Positions 35,446 to 46,734 of a stretch of 64,000 bases of DNA are shown in pieces. The first letter of the stretch is position 1. Each line of letters opens with the position of its first letter. The position numbers and the translations under genes were made by a program. The notes under the pieces are model-generated. The model did no database searches. It saw nothing but the letters and a program-made list of their open reading frames with translations, and was not told where the DNA came from. The stretch is from Anisus vortex (taxonomy: Eukaryota; Mollusca; Gastropoda; Planorbidae). Location of the stretch: positions 24,029,990 to 24,093,989 of the forward strand of contig OX421499.1 in NCBI GenBank assembly GCA_949126835.1. The letters run 5' to 3'.

Positions 35446-35805
35446 GTACAGGTACCCGTCGGACCGAATTGATCCATAGGTCCGGTGAAGCAGCGTTATA
35501 CCAGTTTCTGTGAAACTGCATACTAGGTGATTGAGTGGCCAGTACTAAACAGAGCCGCCTTTACATTACCCGAACTAAGGTCTGGTACCCATCAGAGCTG
35601 GGTACACTCAGGGACATACTAGGTGATTGTGTGGCCAGTACTAAACACAGCCGCCTTTACTTTACCCCAACTAAAGTCAGGTACCCATCAGAGCTGGGTA
35701 GACTCAGGGACACCCTCCAGACCTCCAGAAAAAATCCCAGTCTGCCCCAGGAATCGAACCCGGTACACCAGCCGAACGTGCTGCAGAACGACCACCGTGC
35801 CGCCT
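35446..35805 (-). mobile_element. SINE (family 1) with internal tandem duplication
   Basis: A family-1 SINE in which about 97 bp, from CATACTAGGTGATTG to the ACTCAGGGACA word, is present twice in tandem (about 35518-35614 and 35615-35711). The two halves differ at several sites. The tRNA-like end with an inverted B box (ATCGAACCC) is kept near 35752. Confidence 0.8.
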
Positions 35806-35864
35806 CAGTACCTTAATGAGATACAAAATCAGTGCTAAGTAGTACTTATGTATGTATGTGCAAG

Positions 35865-38144
35865 CAGTGGCGTATTTAGGCAAAAGGGGCCCCCACACAT
35901 ACCCCCCTCTATTTTTTAGTATTATCCTTTGACAATTAGAATAATGCTGTTGTAAAAGCGCAATTATCACATAATTATCACTGATGTTGCATTATGTAAT
36001 AAATCAAGTAAATGTTTAATGGACTATTGGGTTGTTAATGGACTTGATTGCATTCAACACTGTGATGACTAGGAGATGGAAAGTAAATCTATTCAGTGAA
36101 ATGTTCCCATTCGTAAATGCACTAAGCTTCTGTTTTTCAGGGGAAAGTGCACATAGTTCATGGCTATGTTTTTTCTCTATCAGAAGGCAAGTTGTTTTGC
36201 TCTGTGTATAAGCTTTTCTCAAAAATTACATCGCAGCTATGGCATGGTGGTTTTAATGACTGGTATCATGCTAACACTTCTGTACCCATGGGCCACAAAG
36301 CGGCAAAGTATGGAAATCACCATTTAGCTAGCATCAAGAGCACACCAGTGAGCTAACGCTTGGGGGACAGACTCCGGTGTCCCACTACATGACCGTTGCC
36401 TCTCTCAAATTTCTCAAAACATTTGTTGAGTTTGAGTATGAAGCTCAAGGAAAAGTGAAGTCTGTGCCAGTCAGTGGCAGCCAAATATGTTAACATGAAT
36501 ACCAGACAACGTCGGCGCAGTGTTTGTGTGACATCACTGGACTACGGACAGGCACAAGAAGCAGAGTTATCACCAAGATAGAAGTTCCAAGTGGACATTA
36601 TTCTTCCAGTTATAGACCAGTTGAAGCAATCCCTTGATCAGCGTATTAATGCATACATTATTGTTTGTGAACGAATTAGATTTCTTGGTCAACTTAACAA
36701 TATGTCAGCTGTTAAATTTCAGCATGCAGGATTACAGGTGTGAAATTTGCCCACATTTTTGACAAAGATCTGGACGATAGCCTCGGTATTAAACTGGCTC
36801 AATTTGCTTAATTATCCAAGCAACATGTTGATTTAATGAAGGAGAATGACATTACATTGGATATGAGCAGTTAATTTACAAATTGGTTGTTGATCAACGT
36901 CTGGCAGATACTTTTCCGAACATTGAAGTTGCCCTAAGAATGTATCTGGAACTTATGGTTACCACTGCATATAGTGAACGATCATTCTCCAAACTGAAGT
37001 TGATAAAAAACAGTCTGCGAACAACCGTGACTCAGGAGAAGTTGTCTGCCCTAAGTTTTCTCAGTATTGAATCAGACATCTGGTGTGTTTTAAGTTTAAT
37101 GATATCATTGAAGAATTTGTTGTTCGTAAAGCACAAAGAGTCAATTAAGACTAGTGATGTGAGCTTAAAATTTTTCAACTGTTTTATTTCAATGTTTTAA
37201 AAATATTTCAAGGACTTAAAATTATTAATTTTTTTAAAATGTAAAATAAAAATATAAAATTTATTTTAATTTTTTGAACATTTTTATTTTTTAGAACTTA
37301 CAAAAAATCTATTCTGGTAAATAAATTGCCAGTTTGGCTTTGATTGAATATACATACATTGTCGTGGATCAAGAATTTGCAAAGCTTGTCTCGCCCGCTA
37401 TCGAAAATAACAATTAAAATTTAATTGTGGCTAGCCACTACCACAGCTTTAGCTTCATACGCCTACATTTATGCCTTCAAAAGGAACAAGTTAAATGTAC
37501 AAAAATTAATTCACGTATTTCAAATTAAAAAGTATACGTCAAATTTATATGAAATAGACGTTTAAAAAGAACCAAGAATTAGAAACTAATTGAATTTAAC
37601 TTTTTTCTTCTTTTTAGATATTAGGCATATAAACTATTAATATTTATTTTTAAAAAATGTTTTGTATTGATTATATTATGTTGATACAATTTTTTTTAAT
37701 AAAATATTAAAAAAAAATAAAAAATAAAACATAAGTAAATAAAAGCATAACATTTTAAGATTCAGACCAAAATGAATCATAAAGACTATAGTGGGCATGT
37801 AACTGTCAGAAACAGTCAGATAGAGATTAAAGTGAACTAGAAAATATTGCAACAAATACTGTGAATGAGAAATAGCATTTGTTTGTTAACTGACACTGAC
37901 ACACTGTAAGCCTACATAGAGTGTCCAAACGAGCAACTGAAGTTAAATGAAGTTATATGCTAATTGGCTCACCTAATTGGTAGTCTGATTCAGACAGAGT
38001 GGGTTACTGGTAATCATTCAGCATCAGCAACACTGTACACAGGCTCACACAGTATGTCTGAAAGCAGGAGCAAGGCTACGATGGACATCCACATGAATTA
38101 GGGAACAGGGCCCCCACAATCCCACAATCCCAAATACGGCCCTG
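35865..38144 (+). mobile_element. 2.28-kb hAT element, ZMYM1/DUF4371 type, inactivated
   Basis: Starts CAGTGGCGTATTTAGG and ends with the inverse of CAGGGCCGTATTTGG. The flanking 8-mers are TGTGCAAG (35857-35864) and TGTGAAAG (38145-38152), 7 of 8. Between them is a broken transposase of the ZMYM1-like hAT group. TIR, target-site length and protein family agree. A 190-bp piece of its 3' part recurs at 45567-45762. Confidence 0.9.
36150..37148 (+). pseudogene. hAT transposase pseudogene (ZMYM1-like, DUF4371/hATC)
   Basis: Pieces appear in the order expected for the family. The TTF-type finger region reads SEGKLFCSVYKLFS then GGFNDWYHA (about 36170-36270). The mid domain reads FQVDIILPVIDQLKQSLDQR (about 36587-36650). 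The C-terminal dimerisation (hATC) region reads FPNIEVALRMYLELMVTTAY then SERSFSKLKLIKN (about 36915-37010). After another frame change comes FNDIIEEFVVRKAQRVN, ending at TAA 37146-37148. Several stops and frameshifts separate the pieces, and much of the central RNase-H-like domain is missing, so it cannot act. A GC-rich module shared with 43212-43345 interrupts it at about 36277-36388. Confidence 0.88.
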
Positions 38145-38209
38145 TGTGAAAGTATTATCATTACTTATAGGTCATGTACTGTAAAAACAACAACAAGAAT
38201 ACAAATAGA
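38145..38209. other. Flank between hAT and degenerate SINE
   Basis: Short AT-rich spacer following the target-site duplication. Confidence 0.4.
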
Positions 38210-38480
38210 AGTCTGGTCAAACTGTGCGAGTCCACATAGGGCAAGTGGTGCAAGGAGCGTCAGTTTCTTTGGCCCTGACACATGAACTTGTATGACTAGC
38301 ATAGAACCCAGCCGCACTTACTCTTCCTCAACAAATGTCAATACTTGACTTAAAGACACCTGACAGTTTCGTCAAAAAAAACAAACAATAAACAAACAAA
38401 CACTGGCGGTTAACATGGATTCAAACCAAAGATCTCGAAATGGCTATCCAAACGCGCTGCCTGCTTGACCACAGCGGCCG
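38210..38480 (-). mobile_element. Degenerate SINE-like sequence
   Basis: Keeps the order of the family-1 SINE: CAGTTTCT.TGGCC, CCCAGCCGCACTTACTCTTC, AATGTCAATAC, an inverted B-box-like GATTCAAACC and a tRNA-like end with CGCGCTGCCTGC. Strongly diverged or a sister family. Confidence 0.5.
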
Positions 38481-40278
38481 ATGATTTAAAAAAAAAGGCA
38501 ACAAAACAAGAACTGCATAGGAGAAACTTAAAGAGTTCCAAGAAGTTAACAAGTGCATTAAGTTCGTTTGTCTGCGGGTCAGTAAAAAAACAACAACTGA
38601 TGATGCTATTAATTAACAACTTGTACGTCTGTTAAAGACAGCTTTAACGTAATACTAAAAAACTAACTCTTACCCCCTTCCTCCCCCGCACCTTTACTTT
38701 TCCAAAACCGCCTAAACAGTACATAGCTCTACGCCCACCCCCCGCCCCATCATTCTCCCTTACATACTGTAAACCGGAAAGAAACATCGCATTTCTTAAC
38801 GATGTCATATTTCATTTACGTCGTTGTTGGGGGGGGGGGGGGCGGGGGAGGGGGCGGGGGGTACAGGTACGCTTGTTGGTGACGCAGCTGATGACGTGAC
38901 CTTTAGTGTTGACAGGTCAAGTTTATAATTATAAATATGTTTTAAACAACGAAAAGAAGTCGTCCACAAATTACAAGATAAATCATACATTCTTTTTTTG
39001 TTTTTGTTTTTTTCACAACTCGCGTATTAGAAATAAATTTATGACAGAGGTATGGCAGTCAGTGACGTCAGAACTAAAAGAGGTTGGCCAGATTTTTATT
39101 CAAACAATAAGGAAGTAATTAACTTAAAATGAAAAGTTCAAGATAGTAGTTTTTGTTTCTTTAAATAAAAAAAAGACTGACTTGAGTTTTTGAAACAAAA
39201 ATCGAAAGCCACAATGTATAATTACCAAATAGTTAACTACTTATTTTGAAAAATATAAAGACTTGAGACTACATAGTTTATAGTAATCATAGTCACATGA
39301 CTTGTGTCCTAATCTAGCAAACATTATTACATTTTTAAATGAAATAAGTAATGATCTAACTATGTTTATATCATTTGGTTGTTCAATGTGTCCTGTGTCC
39401 TGATCTATTGTATGTTTATACTATTCTGAAATTCCAAGTGTCCTAATGAAATTAGGATCACAAATATGTTATTATTTTGTTATTTATAATCGTGGTCAAT
39501 TTTATAGCTCATATTATACTATTATATGTTAAACATGTTTCAGCATCAAATATTTTATTATTAACAAAAAGCAACACTTAAGACCTAATCCTAGTCTAGC
39601 GAGTAGTGCAAATTTTGACACGGATTTATTTCATTATCATAATAATGAATGTTCCTTAAAACCCTCAAATTTCTTGCCGTTCTCCTGATTGGTGAATGCA
39701 GACTTTTTCCTCAAATTTGGTAGACGTTCTCTAACACAAACTCCGACTTCAATAGAAAAAAAAACGGAAAATATTTGTCACATAATTCCCTACTTTGTCA
39801 TGGTCAATGAAACTGGTGTTGTATTTCAAACAAAGACTCTAAGCGCAACGTATAAGCTTATATTCAATGGGAGCCAATCCTCGTCTAATTAGGACATCGC
39901 CAAAGTTTGCTTCTTAAATTCGAAGAGCTTCTTAAATTACGTCCCTTTGTTAACATTTTTTTATTTACTTGACACTCGACTTAGTGCTCGCAAGTGGCAG
40001 AGTCAAAGTTGTGTACGAGTGACTCGCGTACCACTTAACATTAAATCTCTTCCACCTTAGTGGACAAATTTTATTGTCATTCTACTTAAAGGTCTTGACT
40101 TATAAAATATTTTGCAACAGACATACAATAGGCTGAAGTTTCTTGTAGCAATATATATAGAGAGAGAGGCGCTTTAGAGGCATTTTAGAGGCTCGTTACT
40201 AAAAAAAAAAAAATTAGCTTCGACTTATTGTGGATTAGAAAAGAGCAGTAAAGAAAAAGAAAGCGTGAAGTCTGCAAC
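38481..40278. other. No gene seen; G-run
   Basis: Includes a 14-base G-run with GC-rich flank at about 38829-38860. Short frames at 38906 and 39689 show no domain or splice context. Confidence 0.35.
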
Positions 40279-40382
40279 AAAGTCCCAGTACAACCATGGG
40301 TGTCCTGCACTCACATTTCATAGCTTCAACACAGTCCCAGTACAACCATGGGTGTCCTGCACTCACATTTCATAGCTTCAAC
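40279..40382. repeat. 52-bp perfect tandem duplication
   Basis: Two near-identical 52-bp copies beginning at CAGTCCCAGTACAACC. Only two copies, so a recent single event. Confidence 0.9.
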
Positions 40383-40625
40383 AAAAACTGACTAACGCTG
40401 ATAAGACTCCATGGTGACAATCAAAATCTACAGATCTGATGTAAACTCACACCAAGGGCGCACGTAATCATACTGTTATTCGAGACTAGGAAGTCAAAGA
40501 AGAAAGATGAGAATAGAAATGATATAGGATTCACAATAGATAGTTGGTTATTTTATTATTTAAACAAATTAAAGTCAAATAAATAATGTATAGCCTTTAA
40601 ATGCAGTGTGTAAAACAAAACTTTG

Positions 40626-40845
40626 GTTGCGGTGATCTAGCGACAGCGCGCTCGTCTGGTGACAAGACGTTTCCTGGGTTCGACTCCTGGTGAAGGCTAG
40701 GAACTTTTTTTCCCGGGGCTGGAGGGTTCCGATGAGTCTAGCCAGCTTTGATGAGTACCTGACATTAGTTTTGTAAAAGTAAAGGTGGATGGGCTTTTTT
40801 TTTTTTTGGCCACGCAATCCCCTAGTATGCCATGAAACCTAGTGA
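40626..40845 (+). mobile_element. tRNA-derived SINE (family 1)
   Basis: Plus-strand copy: tRNA-like head (GCGGTGATCTAGCGACAGCG), B box GGTTCGACTCC, then the shared body. A T-run at 40795-40807 replaces part of the middle. Confidence 0.8.
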
Positions 40846-41204
40846 ATTCTGATTCACAGGCATCTTGGTCTAACGAGAATGCTTTGTTTCACACAATCGA
40901 CGGACCTGATTTTTTTTTCATGTGAGAAAACGCATAAATAAGATTTAAATAAGATTTATATGCGAAATATTGTAGTTCAATGCTTACTTCATAGAATAAT
41001 AAATTGTATGGAATATTGATAAAATGTATAGAATTTAAATATCAAATAGCGTAGAGATCTATATGAAAGGAGGGGTGAGTCGTTTATATCTGCAATAAAT
41101 TATGGAAGGTTTTATTTTAACTAAATAATTGCATTGCAAAATAATCTTTTTTGTATAGGGACAATTAACTTAAAATACACTACAGTAAAACCCTCCCCCC
41201 CCCC
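40846..41204. other. No gene seen
   Basis: AT-rich DNA ending at a C-run before the satellite. Confidence 0.35.
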
Positions 41205-41660
41205 CGCACATACTCGCTCACACACTCACACACTCACTCTCAGACTCACTCACACACTCACCCACACACTCACTCACACACTCACCCACACACTCACCCA
41301 CACACTCACTCACACACTCACTCACACACTCACTCACACACTCACTCACACACTCACTCACACACTCACACACTCACTCACACACTCACTCGCACACTCT
41401 CTCACACACTCACTTACACACTCACTCACACACTCACTCACTCACTCACATACTCACTCACACACTCACTCACACACTCACTCGCACACTCTCTCACACA
41501 CTCACTTACACACTCACTCACACACTCACTTACACACTCACTCACACACTCACTCACACACTCACTCACATACTCACTCACACACTCACTCACACACTCA
41601 CTCACACACTCTCTCACACACCCTCTCACACACTCTCTCACACACTCACTCACACACACA
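41205..41660. repeat. CACACTCACT-type satellite
   Basis: About 450 bp of 10-bp CACACTCACT units with higher-order blocks of about 100 bp repeated (for example the segments ending in CTCTCTCACACACTCACTTA). The His/Thr-rich 204-codon frame is an artefact. Confidence 0.96.
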
Positions 41661-42122
41661 GTTTTTTTGTTCTCCGGCCACTTGTTTGACAACAGCTAGT
41701 TGCTCCACTTGTTTGGGAATTAGGTCAAGTCAAAACACAAGTAGATAGGGGGCAGGTGGGGGTCGGGGATGCGGGGGATTGCAAAGTTTACACATTGAAT
41801 AAGAACATAACTACTATCATGTTTACATTAAGCTGCTCGTATGTATTGTTCTACTTTGAATTGCTTAGTTGCAGGAGATTAGCTCAGTTTACATATTATC
41901 TGCTCGGCCTATCTACTTTAATATCTCACATACATATATTATATTATATAATATTAATAGAAACAAAACAAGGACACAGAAAATATTTCTAGTAAAGAAG
42001 AAAATCATTTTTAAAACATCCTTTTTCTTTCAAGAAGATAATGAAATATTATTAAACATGTTGTCAACGGTAAAAGAATTATACTATCTTATATATCCAT
42101 TAATCTTTTGGACGGTTTAGGT
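41661..42122. other. No gene seen
   Basis: AT-rich DNA. The last 8 bp (GTTTAGGT, 42115-42122) are the left target-site duplication of the next element. Confidence 0.4.
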
Positions 42123-43203
42123 CATAGGTTCTCAATGGGGGCGATATCGCCCCCGGGGGGCGGTGAGAAGCTTTAGGGGGGCGCTGACATTCCCGGGGGC
42201 GATTGGGGGGCGGTGAAGGGCAAGTGGGCGGTACAAACGTACCTGATATATTTTAACACCTCAGCTATATGAATCGATTAGTTTTTGGAGGATAAAATGT
42301 GATGTAAACGCAAGTGCCCCTAAATATCTGATGTTCCCCAACAGTAGGCGTAAATATTATTATATTAATAAGAAATAGGAATCGCAGTGACTTTTCGAAG
42401 AAGTAGGGTTCTGTGTTTGGCAAATATAGTGTGCGGCCAGCTGGTCCTTTGGTTGGTTCACCCGTCACCGGACTGTCAACCCTGCTGACAGATCACTGTC
42501 GCCCTAACATCTGCTCATATTAATGATATTTTGATCTCAGTTTAAAACCGAGATGTCCTTAATGTATTTTGAATCACAATTATCATTGATTTGCTAATGT
42601 TAAGCGGTATAGATACGTAGTAATCATACAAACTGGGTAGTTATTGTAATGTTTGAAAATATACATATAAATTCTTTAGTCATATAATATTTATATAATT
42701 TTCTAATAGTTTGTACAGTTTGATCATTTCCAAACTATAAATTGTAAGCCATTTATTTTTTATAAAAAAAACAACACAGAAATATTAGCTCAAATAAAAC
42801 GGGCTAATTATCTCCCTTTAACAAAAAAAAGTTTCCACATTTGATTCAATAATGATGCCGAACAAGTTCTGTTTTGTAATATAACAAATAATACTGATTA
42901 TTAGACCTACGGCTTTTGCAACCAAAATTGATACACAAATAAACAAATTGCTAGCAACACACCAGGCAAACGATTCGCATTGATTTATTTAAACCTTTTG
43001 TTAAGGCAATTTTTTGAACTATTAATTATTACTATATGTTTCCTTTTCATTTTTTTTTAAAGATAATTAATCACAATTAAAAGTCTAGTCCGCCTAAAAA
43101 AAAATGCGGAAACTATAGTCCAGATGGGCGGAAGGGGGAGGGGCGGTGAGCGGAAAAAAATTGTAAAAGGGGGCGGTGAGCCGAAAAAGGTTGAGAACCA
43201 ATG
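42123..43203 (+). mobile_element. 1.08-kb non-autonomous hAT, perfect 8-bp duplication
   Basis: Starts CATAGGTTCTCAA and ends TTGAGAACCAATG, inverted repeats differing at one base of 13. GTTTAGGT flanks it exactly on both sides (42115-42122, 43204-43211). Both subterminal regions are G-rich with GGGGGCGGTGAG words, and the centre is AT-rich. No transposase frame. A second copy at 60557 is truncated, and diverged relatives of its centre occur at 2520-2960 and 44410-44900. Confidence 0.93.
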
Positions 43204-43211
43204 GTTTAGGT

Positions 43212-43620
43212 ACTACAGGCGACACGCCGCACTACTGTACCCATGGGACTCAAAGCGGCGTAGTGTGTAAACCGCCAGTACTTTTCTTTATAAAACACCG
43301 GCGGGTTAACGCATGGGGGACAGACCCCGCAGATCCATTGCACTGCCGAGAGGCCACGGGGTTTCGGTGGGGAGGAAGCAATAGATGCTGCAACCCTGTC
43401 TCACGACCCACCCGGTGCCTGGATGCCTGTGCCTATAGTACAGGATTTGTGCTACCGGGTGACAATGCAGATATACGGGCGAGCCACCACGATAATGATC
43501 CTTAGGGGAACCGCAGCGAACGGTCGCTGGCCTGCGGAAACCTTCCCTTTTACATGGCACGCCACGCCTTCGGCGGTGACACGCCGAGAATTCCCCCACC
43601 CCCTTTAATCCTCAAGATAC
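43212..43620 (+). repeat. GC-rich dispersed repeat, unknown family
   Basis: Starts near ACTACTGTACCCATGGGACT. It shares that module with 36277-36388 and, in reverse, with 49600-49650. A frame of 109 codons runs through it without a recognised domain. It lies exactly between two transposons. Confidence 0.5.
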
Positions 43621-44019
43621 CGCAGGCCAGGGGTCGGCAACCTTTTGCTAATAGTGTGCCAAGCCTAAATCATTCAGCTTGCCGCCAACAGCCTGAAAGT
43701 AAACCTGATATAATATATTTTAAAAATGTATTTTTTTAAATAAGAAAATGTATTAAGCGGCGTAGCAAGACAAAGGTGAAAAGCAAACTAACTTTATAGA
43801 GAAAATCGTTAAGAGTTTCGTATTTAATTTTAGAAAAAATCTAACATGGTTGTGATTATCAGCTTTCTTTTTTTTTCTTTTTACATTTATAGCAAATGCA
43901 TAGTTTTATTACTGAACTTTAACATTAAATCTAATGGTTAATGTCTAAAACATCAATTTAGTTGTCAAGATTTAATTCACCTGCTAAAATTATCAGGTTT
44001 TTTTTCATTAGGAGGCGCT

Positions 44020-44400
44020 TGGAGCTCTTTCGAATTCCTTGCGCCTCCTGTGGGCCTTTCAGCGTTTAAATGTCGCATGGTATCGGTAACTTCACTAATA
44101 CCCGTACTGACTTCCCGCCCCGCAAGGCGGGTCATCATTTGTGGATCATCTAGTTCCGCCCTCTGCACAATCACTCTTATGTCAAGCATGAGGGCCGAGT
44201 GCAGACCAGCTGTAGACCAGGCCGACCATGAATGGGAGCCAATGCGAGAAAACTGAGCAAGCTCCTAGTCTCGCAATCCTCGAACAACATTCCGCTACCC
44301 GGTGTATTGTCCCAACCGTTCCCTCCAGGTGCCAACTTGACTAACTGGACCGCCTTCTGAGATCAGCATGTATGACGCTCTGATCCTAGCCAGAAAGCTG
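44020..44400. other. GC-rich segment inside the long element
   Basis: A GC-rich island (about 380 bp) in otherwise AT-rich DNA, with ACTTCCCGCCCCGCAAGGCG. No frame or known family recognised; could be a captured fragment. Confidence 0.4.
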
Positions 44401-44409
44401 AAAAGAAAA

Positions 44410-44900
44410 CGCGGTGACGAAACTACCCACACTTTGTGTAGAAAAGTCATAGTCGTTTCATTATATTTTGACCTCAGTGTGACAATAAGATTTTTGTTTC
44501 ATTATTCTTTAATCAATGAACAAACTAGTTAAGTGTTCTGTAATAGAATTGATAATTGGTTATCTTACAAAGTGGGTAGTTAATGTAGTGTTTTAAGTTT
44601 TAAAATGTACATATAATTTCTTCACTATTAAATTTTTTATAAAATGTTTAACTATTTTGTTTAATATTTTTATCACTTTGAAACTATCATTCAAAAAAAC
44701 ATATTATTTTTAATAAAGGAAAAAAAAAACTAGAAATATTAACGCAACTAAAAACGAGGTAATTACCTCCCTTTAGTTAAGTTTTCACTTTGATTCTATA
44801 ATGATACCAAACTAGTTATGATTTGCATAAAAAGAATATTATTTATGAAATAATTATTTTTTTCTTCTATAAATCTAGCATTATGTTTTTTTTTTCAATT
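44410..44900 (+). repeat. Diverged copy of the 42123-element interior
   Basis: Follows 42520-42900 word by word with many changes: AAAGTGGGTAGTTAATGTAG, TACATATAATTTCTT, AATTACCTCCCTTTAGTT, TTTGATTCTATAATGATACC. Same relative position as in the 1037 element. Confidence 0.7.
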
Positions 44901-45566
44901 AGTATTTAAAGGTATAAAATTAGTTTACGTTAAACAGTTGTAAATAAACATTTTCCGCAAGTCAATTTAAGGTGATTTAAAAAAACAATTTCAAAAATTA
45001 CATAAAAATAATGCTAGTTTATATATAAGCCTCTTATAGTTATTAAAACAATAAAACAAATAAACATTTTTTTGAATTAATTATAGGCCATTTATGCTTA
45101 ATTAAAATTCGACTTTTATATATATCGCCACAAAATAAAGATCCAGATCTAAGAAGTAGTAAGATCAAGCCAGTCAGTCTTGATGTGATATGAAAACAGG
45201 ATGTACTATACCCATCTATCTATATTAGTGTGCATTAAATAAGGGAAGTAGTTAAAATCTCTTCAAATGTTTTGAAATTGATTGCACCAAAAGATATAAT
45301 CAAGTTTCAATGCAAATTCATTCCATTGGTCTAACAGTTCAAGTACTGTTGGCTCAAGTTCAATTCATGGAAATGTGTTACTGTGTCATTCAGAAACATC
45401 GGCTTCAACAGTCAATTATCCAAGACTTAATCTTGAACAAGGTAACGAGCAATATGTGCAATAGCAGATCTATATATTCCTTATCACTTTCTTGTAGAAG
45501 GCTTGAATTACATGTAAGTCAATAAACGGTGAGAAGATATACAATTTGACTATTTTAACAATAGAT

Positions 45567-45762
45567 TCAACTGACACTGACACACTGTAGGCCTACATGG
45601 TTGTCCATGTATGAGTGTCCAAACGAGCAACTGAAGTGAAATGAAGTTATATGCTAATTGGCTCACCTAGTTGGTAGTCTGATTCAGACAGAGTGGGTTA
45701 CTGGTAATCATTCAGTATCAGCAACACTGTACACAGGCTCACACAGTATGTCTGAAATCAGC
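45567..45762 (+). repeat. Fragment of the ZMYM1-type hAT 3' region
   Basis: About 190 bp nearly identical to 37885-38065 inside the 35865 element (CGAGCAACTGAAG, GCTAATTGGCTCACCTA, ACACAGTATGTCTGAAA). The copies differ by a small insertion after GGCCTACATG. Confidence 0.85.
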
Positions 45763-45943
45763 GAGTCCAATAATGAGATCTTTGAATACAAACTTTCCTG
45801 AACTTTAACACTCGACGTACAGCGTGATTTTCATGTTATAGTTTGCATTCAAAAATCTCCTTCTTGTAGGTCTCCCTGGGGTGCCACTGAAAATCGCTCT
45901 GCGTGCCAAGTCTGGCACGCGTACCTCAGGTTGCCGACTCCTG

Positions 45944-46734
45944 CCGTAGGCTAGTCAAAGCCGCTACTACCCGGGGGAAAATGAACGAAAGTGCAATAAT
46001 TAAGAGCATAGTTAGATTTATATGGATGTTTAATACAATGGTCTTCATTTACTATTCATGCTTACTGGAATACAATACCTATTATACAATTCTACATTTA
46101 TTCTTTTTTTGCTGCAAAGGATTTAACGCAATCTGCAGAAAAGCCAAATAATTTAAGTGTGTTATATTATTTATAATGTATTACATTTACTATTTGATTC
46201 CTTTTGTATTTTGTCACTTGGATTACTTCAGATTATAATCAAACACAAACATATATACGAATGCTCAGTCACAAAGACAAACAGATACGAAAACCCCAAA
46301 TTCGCAGCCCAAGCACCAAAAACAGAACGGAAGCGTCGTGGCAAAGGAAGCAGGACAGGAAGTGATTAACACGGGAGTCTGGCAGTGAACTGTAAGGAGC
46401 GGAGTGCTTTGACCGAGGTTTTATGTCTTACGCTAGAGTTGACCAGGTCCCGGCCCGGCACCGGGTGACGAAAGCCAAATCACGGGTCCTAAAAACATGA
46501 AAGAGGGAAAAGTTTCAAACCTAGGCCAGATTATCGTTACGTACCAGTGATACATATTTTATGATTACATTTGAGAGATGTTGTTATATTTAAACTGGAG
46601 CTCTCAATGAGAGGCATCACTAGAAACTACGCGGACATTCTTATGTTATATGTTACTCATAGAATACACCTTCACTAAGCAAGCTAAATGTAATAGCATG
46701 GAGTAACGCACTATATAAATGATCATTATCTTTA
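45944..46734. other. No gene seen
   Basis: AT-rich DNA with a CCGGCCCGGCACCGGG hairpin-like word near 46450. No exon recognised. Confidence 0.35.

Larger units (their letters stand above)
43628..45943 (-). mobile_element. Long hAT-like element (GGGTCGGCAACC family)
   Basis: Starts CAGGGGTCGGCAACC and ends GGTTGCCGACTCCTG. The 8-mers CCGCAGGC and CCGTAGGC flank it (7 of 8). The ends are those of the short MITEs but 2.3 kb apart. The interior next to the left end (43700-43880) resembles the same position of the 1037-3594 element, with words such as GCAAGACAAAGG and GTTGTGATTATCA. No transposase frame was found. Confidence 0.75.

Noticed and set aside
41134..41748. A 204-codon His/Thr/Ser-rich frame
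   Set aside because: It is the translation of a CACACTCACT satellite, with no unique domain.
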